64,000 nucleotides of DNA from Microcebus murinus (taxonomy: Eukaryota; Chordata; Mammalia; Primates; Cheirogaleidae): contig NC_134108.1 of the NCBI RefSeq assembly GCF_040939455.1, forward strand, positions 3,005,501 through 3,069,500. Direction: 5' to 3'. Under the pieces are notes generated by a model. It was not told the origin of the DNA. It worked only from the letters and a program-made list of their open reading frames with translations, and made no database searches. Shown here one piece after another: positions 10,078 through 21,990 of this stretch. The position numbers were made by a program, and so were the translations under genes. Position 1 is the stretch's first letter. The number at the start of each line of letters is the position of its first letter.

Positions 10078-13000
10078 AGCTCGCCTGCTGCCCTGAGGTG
10101 TGGTCAGCAGAGGCATTGTGACTTACTGAGATGCACCCCCCTTGGCCGTGAATTGAAGGTGGTGCAGAGAGTGCGGGGTCCCCACCACCAGCTCTCTCAG
10201 GGTGTTGGGGTCAGCCTGCAGCCTTGAGCCCAGGACTGGGATTCCCGCGGGTCCCCTTCTTGGTGCACTTGGGAATTTCTACATTGAAAAATAAACACCT
10301 ACTTTTCTCATTTGGCAGTGGGGGGTGAAGGCTGCTGTACCTTGCCATGACAAACTGTTTTGGGGGAGCAGTGGGTGCTACAGAGCCACAGGCGTGTAGG
10401 CATACAGAAGGAGCACACTTCCCCGAAATAGTGAGCTTTCTGTCTGTCTGTATGCTGCTGGAACTGCTGCTTGTTCAGGGTTGTGATGGACATTGTGGAA
10501 TAGGATAGAAACGTGCGCTCTGGGTAGATGGTTAAGTTGTCCCCCCAGGATCCCTAGCACGCTTTCCCTCTAGAAGGACAGAGTACCTGGAGAAGAAGAC
10601 GAGGGTCATCAGAAGGGATCTGCTCTGCAGAAAGTTCGTCCCCGATGCTGAAGCACCAGGGAAGCCAGACTAGCTCAAGGGTTGTCCCCCCGCCTGCCCT
10701 GTCCTCCCACCCGGGTCCTGAGAACTGGCTCTGGGCTTGGATAGGAGCAAGAGACTGCAGTGGTCTTATTTGGAACATTACTAAGGTAGTAAGGACTGCG
10801 AGACTTTTAAATGAAATCTGTTATTAGACACACCTCACTCAAGAGTGAAAAGAGGTTAGATTGCTTCTTAAAGGTGGACAACCGGTTTCTGCTCTGACAC
10901 CCTTGTCTCCCCCTTTTGGGTCTCTGTGTCTGTCTGTTGCTGCAGGGCAAGCCCTGTTGGTCTGAATTGCTAAAGTACCTGAAGCGTGGCAGATTTTTGT
11001 GATATTTGTCGTTAAAAATTAGCTTTTTTGAAAAAGAATATCTGGGTTCTGTAAGAGTATAAAATTGCCCAAACATATTCAAATATGTCCCATTGTTGAG
11101 TGTTTATTCCTTTTTCTATCTTTCAGTTTGATCTCTTGGTGTGACAAGCAAGTTGTCGTATAAAAGCTGCTGTGTCCAGCTATTGTTTGCACAAGCGCCG
11201 GTTTTATTAGTATTTTTGTTGTCATCAAAAGCAAATCCTGTGTTGGGGGGTATAATATCTCCACCCCATCCCCATCATTTTAGCTCTGCATTTTGGATGT
11301 TCACACTGACCAGCTGGTTCACTCAGTTGTGCACTGAAGAACTTGTTAAGGCGACTTCCAGGAGCCAGGCCCTGCCCTGGCCAGGCCCCAGGGACAGAGT
11401 CCGGGAGAAGCCGCGGAGCCTGTGCAGGAGGAGTGCTCCAACCAGTGGGAGAGAAGGAGCCCCAGAGGCAGGTTTGACATGACTGCCAGTACTCCATGTG
11501 ATCAGTGGTCACCATGCCTGATGTCCCCACTCTGCCCTTATCAGGCCATATTCTGGACTTCACCTCATTTCCGGACCCCTGCCTTTAATTGCGGACCTTC
11601 TGGACTCTTCTTCCGGCACCCAGCTTCGAACCTCACCGTGGGGAAAGTTGCGGATTGGAATAGAAAAAAAAAGTCCTGCACCTGGAAAGCCGAAATGGTC
11701 CCGGAGAATTTAGCCGCGCTTACTTTGCAGTGTGGGTGTGTGCGTACAACAGGGAGGTCAGTTTGGTGCATTCGGCATTCCAGAGCAACGCCAAGGCTGG
11801 CTGCCGCCTGTTGTCACGCCGCGCAGGGTGCGGTGGTCGGGAGCCCGTGAGGCACACCTGTGGGAGGAAGGCCATCCCAGACTGAGCTGAGAAAACTTGA
11901 GGGCAGTCAAAGCCACAGTTGCCACCAAACCTCTCTCCGTAATGTTCCTGTTTCACTAGTTAGCTGCCCTGAATGACACAGACAGCTAGAGATAAGGAAA
12001 ACTTTACTGCTTGGCCAAGGATGCAGAGGACGGGAGAAAATCCAGGTGGGAACCATTCGTGAGTGCCTGTGGCAGATACCTTATTGTGTGTTGCTCAAAT
12101 AGCCCAGACAGAAAACGTATGTCTCCAGGAATTGTGGACTTTAAATAGCCACTCTTACTGTGTTTCTTGAGGCATAAGATACTGTGTGGCCAACACTTGA
12201 GCAAACTGAGATAAATGTGATCCCTTTTAAGAGCAAGTGCGTTTAACACATAGAAGCTACACTCGACTCAGCATTTAACTTATCTTTACGGGCTCCGGAA
12301 GGCTGCGTTTGCAGAGGAGTGCAAGACCAAGAACACAGCAATAGAAATGGGTCTACATCAGTGGATAGCCAACTACCAGATAATTGTTAAGTGGCTGCTC
12401 AGTGTCAGCTGCTTGGAGGAGATGCAAATAATGATAACAGTTCCCAAGGGGACCTGGAATACACAATGGATACTTGCAAGGGTAGCAAGCAAAGCCAGGC
12501 AGGGCCAAGGTGTGAGCATCCAGTCCTCAGCCCTCACCCGGGGGTGACCTGGTTTTTGCCTGGGTAATCAGACAGGGTTTATGTCCATAGGACAAAGCTA
12601 TTTAAGCTGGGTGGGATTATTTAGATTATAAATCTGTAATTTCACGAAATTCCACATTTAATTTCCAAAAACCTGAATGGACGAAGATAATGCCAAAATG
12701 TGGAGTAAGAAGCAGTAGAAACATTAGAAGATGGTGCCTTCTGCTATCTCCATCTGACACATGAGCCTTAGATAATTTTTGCACATAAAACCTTTTGTGC
12801 CCTGTTAGGAAAAAAATGCAGTGCAATAGATAGTCCAGCAAATACGAGGATTTTGTTTACTATAAAGCAGGTTAAACATGGCATGGTAAACATTTTACCA
12901 ACTAATACATTGTTAATTTTTATTTGTTTAAAAACAGCTGATGTAGTCTGAAGAGAAGAAATAATTTTCATATAAAAGGAATATTATCCCTTAAAAGGAA

Positions 13001-13159
13001 AACTCTTAGTTGTAATTCCAAACATTTTAATTTCCTTTTAAAATGTAAATCAGAATCCTGCAGCTGATCTTTTCTCTAAGTCTGTCTAAAGGAAAACTCT
13101 CAGTGACAGAAGGAAGAATTCATACTCTATCAGGGAAAACAGAAGGCACCTAACACTCC
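10078..13159. other. Intronic stretch, nothing recognised
   Basis: No coding frame, RNA gene or clear repeat family was recognised. Composition falls from GC-rich near the island to AT-rich by about 12.6 kb. Confidence 0.5.
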
Positions 13160-13360
13160 TACCTTATTAGTAGCACCTATCACTTTAAACTGTCTGGCTC
13201 GCTTGTTACCTGTTTATTGCCTGTCTTTCCTCTTTAGAAGGCAAACTCCTGAGAGCCTGCGGCAGGGGCTTGTCTTTTTTGGTTATTTTCCTGAGACTGT
13301 AGCAGTGGCTGACATGCCTATGGAAGGTACTCAAATACTTGTGTTGGTAATTCAAACATG
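13160..13360 (+). mobile_element. L2 LINE 3' end
   Basis: The order of motifs is that of the L2 3' end: 'tagcacctatcactttaaac', 'ttattgcctgtctttcctct', 'agaaggcaaactcctgagag' and 'gcaggggcttgtctttt'. It is ancient and diverged. Confidence 0.7.
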
Positions 13361-13742
13361 AAAACAAAACAAAAAATCTAAACAGAAGAAAACATGGTGC
13401 CTGTCTTCAAGGGACTTAGAAATTGATGAGCATACATTGGAAGCTTGGTTTGCATTAGCCAACTCTGCTGCAGGACCCAGGATTCAAACGTACGTGGGAC
13501 AAAAATCAGTTCTCTCGAGAAACACAGGGTTACAGGAGAGACAGAGGAGCTTGAGAACATGTTCGCCCACAGAGGCGTTGCAGGGTGCCCTGGAGAAGGC
13601 GAGAGCCAGATGCCCCCTGACCAGAAGGTCCTGAAAAGGTTTCCCAGGGGTGGAGAGGTGATGCCTTAGTCTTGCTGGTGGCCTTGGGGAGGCCATGCAG
13701 GCCTGCGGAAGGTACCTGAGGCTGCAGGTTGGAAAGTGGCCC

Positions 13743-13769
13743 GGGGCAAGGGGAGGGAGGGAGGGAGGG
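13743..13769 (+). other. G-quadruplex motif, + strand
   Basis: Six runs of three or more G with loops of one to three bases (GGGGCAAGGGGAGGG followed by further GGGA repeats) meet the usual quadruplex pattern. No function is implied. Confidence 0.7.
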
Positions 13770-14082
13770 TAGTAAGACTTTTTGGCTAAGGATCTTTTAC
13801 AGTTAACCCTCAGAAAACTTGAACAGCAAGCAGGTGTGGAAGGAAGCTAGGAAGAACACCTGTGGTGGATTCTGTGCGAAGGAGAGGCAGAGAGCAGGTC
13901 TCTGCGACAGAGTCATCAGCAGGTGACAAGAGGTGGGAGCCAGAACCCAGCCGGGACCACCTGGAACACTGGGGGAGATAGAAGCGGGAGGCAGCGGGTA
14001 ACGGCGACGCAGCTGGGGGAGGCACTGGACTGGGTAGGAGGCGTTTGAGTCCTCAGGGTCTGGGGGGCAGCCTCGCTGGATG

Positions 14083-14103
14083 TGGGTGGGGGTGGGGTGG
14101 GGT
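14083..14103 (+). other. G-quadruplex motif, + strand
   Basis: Runs of 3, 5, 4 and 4 G are separated by single T residues, a short-loop pattern expected to be stable. It lies 320 bases after the previous motif. Confidence 0.7.
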
Positions 14104-14164
14104 GGTGCCACCTGGAGAGAAAAGAAATGTCAGATCGGGAAGTGTCAGAACCGAACAGCTACTT

Positions 14165-15725
14165 TGTGTCTGACAGCCCTCTGGGTGGTAGGGAGCCCTG
14201 CGTGTACTGAGCCTGCTCTCTAGTGGGGTAGACAGTAACCAACCAGGCAAACAACAGGAAGTCGCCAGAGAGCTGAGCAGTGAATTAAAACAGAGTTGGC
14301 TGTGTGGCTCCCTTCATTTGGTCTGTGTGCGTCTCTCTGGGCAGGGGCACGGGCACTGGGCACGGGCACTGGGCTCTGGGTGGCTCGGCGTGGCCCCTGG
14401 TGCAGGCTGCAGGAGAAGGGCGCTCGGGCAGGGGAGGCTCGGAGGCCAGCAGAGTGAAGGCTCAGAGGCCGCAGGGCAGGGCACGTGCTGAAGTGTGAAG
14501 GCAAATGGGCTGGATCAGGGTTTTATAAGGGGGAAAATGGCGTTTTACTCCACATGAAAGGGGAAGCTTTCGGAAGGCTTTGAGCAGGTGGCTGACACAT
14601 GATCTGTGATCTCAGAAGCTCATTCCGGCAGCAGTTTGGTGAGTGACTGTCGGGGCTGTTGTGGGACCAGGGGGCTCCTCTAGTAGTCTGCACGAGACAT
14701 GACGGTGCCGTGGACTGGGGTGGTGGTGAGGGAAGTGAAGCGCAGTGGGTGGGTCCGGAGGTGTTTGGGGGCTCGTGTATATGACCTGCAGGTGGGCGGG
14801 GGATGTGAGTGAAGGGAGGGCGGACTCGGGAATCCCTGCCGATGGCTGAGCTGGAACACTCGGGTAAGTTGTGGCGCTACTTCCTGGGCTGGGATCCCCT
14901 TTGGCACCGCCAGGCCTGAGCTGCCTACCGCACAGCTTAGTGGAGATGCCAGGAAGGAAGCCGGCTAAACAAAGTCTGGGAGCCAGAGGGCTGGTGGTGA
15001 CTGGAGGAGGAAGACTGTGACCGTGGAGTCTGAAGTCATGCGTGGACGCCCCCGGGGAGTATGCGGATGATGCTCGTGTGAAGTGTGGAGGCTTCCTGGG
15101 CGGCAGTGCAAGGTGGTTCCCGAGCACTTGCTCGGTGCAGCCCGAGTGCTCAACTCACTCACGTTCATGTGATGGATGAAAGGAGCCCCCCACCCCCGCC
15201 TGGAATTCTGTGGACGGACTAGACTAGAAATAGGGATTGGTGACTCTGCAGCACCGCAGTTCTGAACGGAAACCGGGGATGAGTAGTGGGACGAGAAGAA
15301 GGCAGAGGAAATGACAGGAGAAGAAAGAAGAGCCATGGAACACCCCAGGAAGGAGTGACCCGGCAAGAGATGGACCAGGGCACTGCACCAAGGAGCTCAA
15401 AAGAGGGGCCCGAGGACGGACGCGGCCAGGAGCCCCCGGGAGCAGGTACATCCCAGTAGCTGGGTGCCTCAGTGTCTTGCCCAGAGATTTGCGGTGGAGT
15501 GACCGAGATGCAGCCCGGCGTGGGCGGGTGAGGAGTTGAGGCCAGACAAATACACACAGGGCGTCTTAGTCTGCAGGGAGGGAAAGGCGACGGGGGGAGT
15601 CCCAGGCTGGCGGCAGGTAAATGCTCGCTTTTTCCCAAGAGGATTGAAGGACTGACTCGAGAATTTAGAGCTGTTGAAGAAAGGGAGCTTGAAGAGAGAG
15701 AAAAAAGGGTGGAAACAAGCCTCAA
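14165..15725 (-). mobile_element. L2 LINE fragments, antisense
   Basis: Diverged antisense L2. Recognisable blocks are 'gcctgctctctagtggggta' with 'cagtaaccaaccaggcaaac', then 'agaagctcattccggcagca' and 'gggctcctctagtagtctgc', then 'gtggactggggtggtggtga'. These follow the expected order for reversed L2. The later part (15240-15725) is less certain. Long antisense open frames across this GC-rich repeat are chance. Confidence 0.55.
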
Positions 15726-15850
15726 AGAAGATAGGCGAGTAGAAAGTGTGGACAGGAGGCGGCCGTGGACGCCCATAGGGGCCTGAGCAAGCCTGCGGCA
15801 GGTGCGGACGTGGTTGTGGTGGTCGGGGAAGGAACGCGCAGTGTCCCCAG

Positions 15851-15878
15851 CCCCCGTCTCCCCCCTCCCCCCTCCCCT
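15851..15878 (-). other. G-quadruplex motif (minus strand), i-motif on plus
   Basis: C runs of 5, 6, 6 and 4 are separated by GTCT, T and T. The minus strand can fold as a quadruplex and the plus strand as an i-motif. Confidence 0.75.
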
Positions 15879-16479
15879 GCTGGAGGCACTGTGGCCATCT
15901 GAGAGTGAGCGGGGAGGGGACACGGGTGTGGGGGTGGGCAGCTGGCCAGGGCAGGAGAGGAGCAGGGAAGGGGCTAGGGAACAAGGTGGGTGATGGGTGG
16001 CAGGTGCGACTGGGTGCTCTTCATAAGGGAAGCAGTAGTCTCGGGAGACCGAGCCCCTGCTGGTGTGCAGTGTGGGCTGGACCAGGAGCTGGCACACGGT
16101 AAATGCACTTACTCTCTGCATTTAAAAAATACACCAAACCAGAAAGTGTGCACGTGTCCAAGCTCTAAAACACACTGTTGAGGGAACCAGCAGGATGGAA
16201 CTGGAGTGGTGTCTGGAGGGAGGAAGAGTATGTGGCGCTGGATGGGGGAGGATTCCAGAGAGAAGAGAGGCCCTGGCAGGGGCGCCAGGAGCAGCCAGAA
16301 CTCGGGAAACATGAAGGGGATGATTGGAGGCTGGTGGGGGCTCCATGCAGAAGACCAGTGGGAGATAGAGCTGGCTCGGCAGGCAGACCAGGGCTTCCTC
16401 GGGACACCATTCACATTTTACGTTGGGGGAAGGGGCAGGGAGGCGCCATGGAGTGCAGAGTCACTAGACTATGTGACCT

Positions 16480-16612
16480 GCCAACGCCGAGTGTCTGCTG
16501 TGTACCAGTCCAGTCCCTCCCTTAGTCCTGGGCAGTATGCATGTCACGACAGACCTGTTCCCTGCTTTCAAGGAGCTGCTGTCTGATGAGGGATCAGGAC
16601 CAGGCAAAAGAG
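16480..16612 (-). mobile_element. L2 LINE 3' end, antisense
   Basis: 'gtctgctgtgtaccagtcca', then 'cctgctttcaaggagctgct' match reversed L2 3' sequence (the 'tactatgtgccaggcact' and 'cctgccctcatggagct' blocks). It directly adjoins the 16-bp minisatellite. Confidence 0.6.
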
Positions 16613-16620
16613 GAGTGTGT

Positions 16621-16925
16621 AGGTGGGCAGGCACGCAGGTGGCCAGACATGCAGGTGGGCAGGCACGCAGGTGTACAGGCATGCAGGTGTGCAGGCACTC
16701 AGGCGTGTAGGCATGCAGGTGGGCAGGCACTCTGGTGGGCAGGCATGCAGGTGTGCAGGCGCGCAGGTGGGCAGGCATGCAGGTGGGTAGGCACACAGGT
16801 GGGCAGGCAAGTAAGTGTACAGGCACGCAGGTGGGCAGGCATGCAGGTGGGCAGGCACGTAAGTGTATAGGCATGCAGGTGGGCAGGCACGCAGGTGGGC
16901 AGGCATGCAGGTGAGCAGGCACGAG
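16621..16925. repeat. 16-bp minisatellite, about 19 units
   Basis: Tandem units of the form aggtgggcaggcaYgc hold an exact 16-bp length for about 19 copies, then break into shorter degenerate units to about 16975. The variable end of the unit mostly alternates between CAC-type and CATGC, giving a 32-bp dimer. Open frames on both strands here only reflect the repeat. Confidence 0.9.
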
Positions 16926-16979
16926 TGTGGGCACGCACGTGGGCATGCAGGTGAGCAGGTGTGCCTGTGCGTGCCACAC

Positions 16980-17405
16980 CCTCAGGATGTAATCTGAGCT
17001 CCTGGTGCTCCTGTGGGACTCCCTGCACGATGAACCCTGCCCCGCACTCCCTTCCTGCCTTTCTACCCCGTCTCTTGCCCCCTCTGTGCTGTGGTTTAGG
17101 CACCAGACTGCTGGTAGCTGACAACCGTCTGCACTGAGTCACGGCATCTCCTCTGACCTGAGTCTCTCCGCTCGCTCGGTGGCCAGCTGCCACGCTCCGC
17201 AATCCCTTCCTTCTTCCCAGGCCTCTCGGGGCCGTGGTGCTCTCACTTGTGCTTCCCTAGTGCCAGGTGCCCAGGGCTGTCCGCTTCTGTGCTGGTCGCC
17301 CCTTCTCCTGGGCACTCCTTGCGGAGGGAAGCACGTTTTATCCCTCTTCTTAACCCCAGTGCCCGTCACATTGCCAAGTACAATAAGTCCAATGAATGAA
17401 TTGGT
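16980..17405 (+). mobile_element. L2 LINE 3' end
   Basis: Sense L2: 'aggatgtaatctgagctcct' (caggataaagtccaaactcct-like), then 'gatgaaccctgccccgcact', and a terminal 'tgcggagggaagcacgtttt' and 'caatgaatgaatt'. Diverged, but the block order is right. Confidence 0.65.
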
Positions 17406-18334
17406 AAGTGGAGGTGTTAAAGTGGGAGAATATGATTGAAATGACCCTTTAAAAATATTAATTTTCCTAAAAGGAAATAAAGAAACAAACAATGTGGTTG
17501 TAAAATCTGCTGGTGCAACTGAAACTTTACTTGATTCGTTATTATTTTTTCATGTTATCCAAGTATGTGATGTGTCCTGGATTACAAAAGGCTTTCGAGC
17601 TGCTGTGAACACAGGTGTTCACGTGCCTGAGCTGCTGGGCCTGGGGTCGGCAGGCAGCAGCCACGGGAGTGGCCGGGAAGGAGGGTGGTCAGAGTTGAGA
17701 GCCTTCCGGATGCTTCAGCTTGAATTTCCTGGGGCCAGTGATAGAAAGCTTCGCGCTTTGGTGAGAATGTTTTCTGCGTAGCAAAGAGAAAGTGTTGCTT
17801 AGAAAGGGCTGAAGCAGTGCCACCTGTTTGGGTACGATGAATTATTTATAAAAATATGAGCATATTTGGACTTTTTAAAGTCGCTGAGCACTGCGTAAGA
17901 AGCAGTTTTGCATGAAGAGCAGATGGCTGTGCTGGGAGAGAAAAGACCAGCAGGTGACTGCACAGTTGCGGGGCGGGGTGGAGGTCGGTGGGTGCAGAAT
18001 GAGGAGGAAGAGCAGTGTGATGAGTATGTGGACTTCGCGTTGTACTTACTTGTATGTGATGTGATTTTATGTGGTTTTAGCAGCTTGCAGCGTACACATC
18101 TAAAATGCGAGCCAGCAGGGCTTGATTACTGTGGCTTCCAGGATTTAGTGATTGTATCTGTTGCTCTCGGGTTACATACGTTTTCAGATTGTCTTTTTTT
18201 CCCAGGACCAGAAATTTACTCTTAAAAGGATGCTTGGCCAGTCAGTCATCATCATGCCTTTTTAGGACTATGTCTTTGTTTCTCATGATTAAATATATCA
18301 CCTAGTTCTTAAGAGCAGATTAAAGACCTACGTA
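17406..18334. other. Intronic stretch, nothing recognised
   Basis: No coding frame, RNA gene or familiar repeat was recognised. Confidence 0.5.
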
Positions 18335-19935
18335 TAAAGCCTCAGTAATTAAAGCAGTGTGGTACTGGCACCTGGATAGGTAGACAAATCCATGCAACAG
18401 GTAAGAAAGTCTCAAAACAGACCTAGACACTTAAAGCAATATGCTATATTGTAAGACTGTCATTTCACATGGGAGAAGACAAGATAGACTACTGAATAAA
18501 TGGGATTTGGAGACAAATAAGTAGTTAGTGATCTAGAAAAAAATAAAATTTAATCATTCCTTGCATTGTACCTTTGGGATAAATTCCAAATGGATCACAT
18601 ATTTAAATATGTGATAAATAAAAATAATAAAATAAGGAAATCTCTTTCTGGTCTTACAGTGGGGAGAACCTTGGAATGTGACTCAAAATCCAGAAGAAAA
18701 GGAAAGATTGATAAGTTAACCTATGTTAAACAAACAAGCAAAATGAAAACACCTTTTTATGGCTCCAAATGCCATCAGCCAGGTCTCAGGGAATTCCTGC
18801 GGAGCCCCTATGCAGCGACTGGCCCCTCTCCCTACTTCCCGCAGCGTGTGTGGGGCTCCAGCACCCCAAACTGCGTGTCGTCCTTGAACTTCGACCCTAG
18901 GAAAAAACAGTTATAGCTCATCTCTTAGCACAGGGCTAACCTTCTAAAATATAAAAAGTGCTCTCAGAAATGATTAAGAAAAAGAATGACCACCAGTAAA
19001 AACTAGTCCAAGGAAATGAACAGAAAGTTCATAGCAAAAAGGAAGTAAGTGGCTCTTTAAAAACATGAAAAAATGCTCAGCGGTCACTCATGATAAGATA
19101 AATGCAATGTAAGATAACACTGAGGTACTATTTTCACCAGTCCGATTTGCAAATATTAATAAACTTCGTGGCTAGGTGTGGTGGTTCATGCCTGTAATCC
19201 TAGCACTCCGTGAGTCCGAGGCAGGAAGATCTCTTGAGGTCAGGAGTTTGAGACCAGCCTGAGCAAGCGTGAGACCTCATCTCCGCTAAAAAATAGAAAA
19301 AAATGAGCCAGGTGTGCTGGCTTGTGCTTGTAGTCGCAACTACCGGGGAGGCTGAGGCAGGAGGATGGCTTGAGGCCAGGAGTTTGAGGTTGCTGTGAGC
19401 TAGGCTGACACCATAGCACTCTAGCCCGGGTGACAGAGCGAGACTCTTGTCTCAAAATAAACAAACAAACAAACAAACACATAAATAAATGTCCTAACGC
19501 ACTTTTGACAAGTCTGCGAGGAAGCAGGTACTTCTGTCCATTTCTGGTGGGAGAATCAATTGGTCCAGCCCTTGAAGAGGGCAGTTTGGCAGCATGTGCC
19601 CATTGACCCAGTAATTCAACTTCTGGGAATTTATTCAGATATACTCACACATAGGAAAAATGACTTAACAGGGTATTAATATAGCACCGGATTGTTTGAA
19701 GGAGAACATTGGAAACCTAAAGGTCTGTGGTTAGGGGCCTGGGTAAGTAACATTGCAGCAGTAACCCTTAGTAAACCCTTAGTAATACTGGGCGGCAGAG
19801 GGTGGCAGAGGTGGGAAGGGACCCGGGTGGGGGACAACATTTGTAGGGAGACTTTCCAATGGACTCCGTTTTGTAGCTTTTGATTTTCGAATGATATAAC
19901 TTCTTACCTATCCAAAAAATTAAATTTTAAAATGA
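18335..19935 (+). mobile_element. Old L1 (L1M) ORF2 3' fragment, split by an Alu
   Basis: Nucleotide blocks of an old L1 reverse-transcriptase ORF appear in order: 'agtgtggtactggcacctgg', 'taaattccaaatggatcaca', 'gtgactcaaaatccagaaga', 'aaatgctcagcggtcactca', 'ttgacccagtaattcaactt' and 'cacacataggaaaaatgact'. The frame is broken by many stops, so it is a dead copy. A strepsirrhine Alu (19170-19490) is inserted in it. The GC-rich piece at about 18770-18915 does not look like L1. Confidence 0.8.
19170..19490 (+). mobile_element. Dimeric Alu inserted in an L1
   Basis: Two 7SL-derived arms: 'gtggttcatgcctgtaatcc' in the left, and 'ggttgctgtgagctaggctg' with 'agcccgggtgacagagcgag' in the right. 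The tail is (AAAC)n. The GCTAGGCTGAC motif is typical of strepsirrhine Alus. It interrupts the old L1, so it is younger than it. Confidence 0.93.
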
Positions 19936-21841
19936 ATAACAGTGTACTGAGGTGGCATTTAGTCGAGAGAACATTGCCTTACTTTGTTCGGGACATAATC
20001 TTTTTTATTGTCGTGTTTTTATTGCCGTCCTGTTGAGACGGTGATTTCAGGCCCCTGAAGTTTGTTGGGTTGGTTTCCGTCTTCCTCTCGCCTCCCACCT
20101 CCTTCTCCTACACAAGATCTCCAAATGTCAAACCATGAGTATTAAAAAAAAAACACAAAACAACATTGCATGCATCGGTACCCCTCATGGCTGTGACCAA
20201 CTCCTTTTCTATGGCATGCACAGATTTGAAGATGGAAAAAAGAAAGCTCCACTTGTCTTTGAATGTAATTTCTGACTGATGCAGGCGACACATTCACATT
20301 TAGGATGTGAACTATTGTTCGAACTGCTGGAGAGCTGCCCAGCCCGCTTCATCTGGTAGAAGTTACTACATTTTGGCAAGAATGTCTTCCTTGTGAACGC
20401 CTGAGCTTCAGATCCTAGCACTTCTCAAGTGAGTGCGAATGTCGCCTCCGGTGGGTGGTATTTACATTTGATACCACTGAGTGGGGGCTCAGCACTTTAT
20501 TACAGATTAATGTGACGACCAGCGATCTGGACATTCGTGCAGAGCAGGGGCAGTGGGGGCGTCTGCATCCCTTCCTGAGCTCCTTGCGGAGCCGGGCGGG
20601 AGCCCTTGGGTGCCAGGTGCTGGGCCCCCGCCCTGGCCAGAGGCTGCCCTCCAAGAGCGTCCCGCCGGCCGGGCCAGGGTGGGTAGCACCTTCCCTTCGG
20701 CCGGGCCTTCGTGGTGACACCCGGTTATTTAGATCCCCACGTTTGATCTCTGCCCTGACTTTATTTGGGGCTCAGCGCTCACACTGTCTCTGTGGGTGTC
20801 TGAGGGGGCTCCTTTCCTGCCCCCACTCGCTCTGCCCCCTTGGGCTGGGCATCACCCCGCTCATTTTCCTGTGTCCTGCTTCTAATGCTGACGGTTTTCT
20901 TTGTCTTATCACTTAATATTATTTCCTTCTAGCCCACCCACTGGTTTTATTTTAGCTGCTACTTCCTTCCTACTTACTGGATTTTGTGAGAACCCTTTCC
21001 TGACCTTCCACGTCAGCCTTCTGCCCCTGCAGCTCCTCCCCCGCGGAGGTGGCCCGGGCTGATACTCTCTTTCCACCTGCCTGCGCTGAGGCCTCCTCCT
21101 TCAGGGCTCCGCGTCCTCATCATAAACTGTGTTTTGGGGAGGACCCCGATGACGACAGCTGTTTTTCCCTGGGGTGGCTCCTGGGGCTGGGGGCGGGTGG
21201 GGACAGGGCACCCTGGCCCCGTCACCCCACGGAGCGCTGTGAAGCCGGCCGGGGCTTTGCAAGCTGCTGGGGATGTCTTCATGTTAAGGGCTGTTCTTTG
21301 TTAATCATAACAGTGCCCCAGTTTAATTTTCCTTCTCATGCCATCCGACTGCAACTGCAGAGCTTCGGCACCGTCTGCGTTCTGTGTGACTGTTCCGTTC
21401 CTTTTGTCAGGGCCATCCTTAGGAAGTCTGTATTTTTTTCCTAAGTGGTTTTTGAATTTTCTTTTTGTTTCGTGTTGGTCTATTTTTACATGTGTCCCTG
21501 CCAAATTTTTGATGTTCAGAATTGCTATGGCTTCTTGTGTCTGCACGGCGGTGTGGTGTGAAGCACCACGTGCTGCTAGTAGAGCAAGGTGCTCAGTAGC
21601 AGGTTTCGGGATGACCCAGACTTTTCCTAATTGCCCTCCTCAGGTGGACATCGGCTTCAGCTGGAAAGAGATGCAGTTCACCCCTGTTCCCTTTCTCTGT
21701 CTTTGCAGGCACCTTGCTGGCACTGGTCAGTGTTTGCCTTGTGCCTTGTGACTGGCAACCTCTCAGTGAGGAAGAGCGGACGGTTGGCGTGTTGAGAAAC
21801 GCGGTGCGTGTGTTTGTACCTGTTAGGCAAGTATCGAGGAG
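19936..21841. other. Intronic stretch with a small CpG-rich patch
   Basis: No gene was recognised. A GC-rich, CpG-dense patch lies at about 20540-20720, far from the promoter island. The rest has ordinary composition. Confidence 0.5.
20540..20720. promoter_or_regulatory. Small intronic CpG cluster
   Basis: About 180 bases hold more than ten CpG in strings such as gccgggcggg, cccgccggccgggcc and cggccgggccttcg. CpG is otherwise sparse in this intron. It may be an enhancer, a minor alternative promoter, or a recently arrived GC-rich segment; no motif decides. Confidence 0.35.
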
Positions 21842-21990
21842 GCAGTTTAGCTTAGTGCTTCACCGCGAGCTTGGGTTTGGAGGTCGGCAGACCTGGGCTG
21901 CAGGGCTTGCTTTGCCACAGGCATGATAGCGCTGTGAAGATTAAATGAGATGGTATTGGATCAAGTGTTTACCATGGAGCGTGGAACAGA
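21842..21990 (+). mobile_element. MIR SINE
   Basis: 'gcagtttagcttagtgcttc', 'ggcagacctgggctgcaggg' and 'gaagattaaatgagatggta' follow the MIR order, with the middle of the element deleted. Confidence 0.7.

Noticed and set aside
16045..16070. CTCF-like CCCCTGCTGG string
   Set aside because: Only about 10 of 12 core positions fit and similar strings recur in the window; not enough to call a site.
15219..16121. 300-residue minus-strand frame
   Set aside because: Lies over reversed L2 and C-rich sequence; no recognisable protein and no other coding signal.
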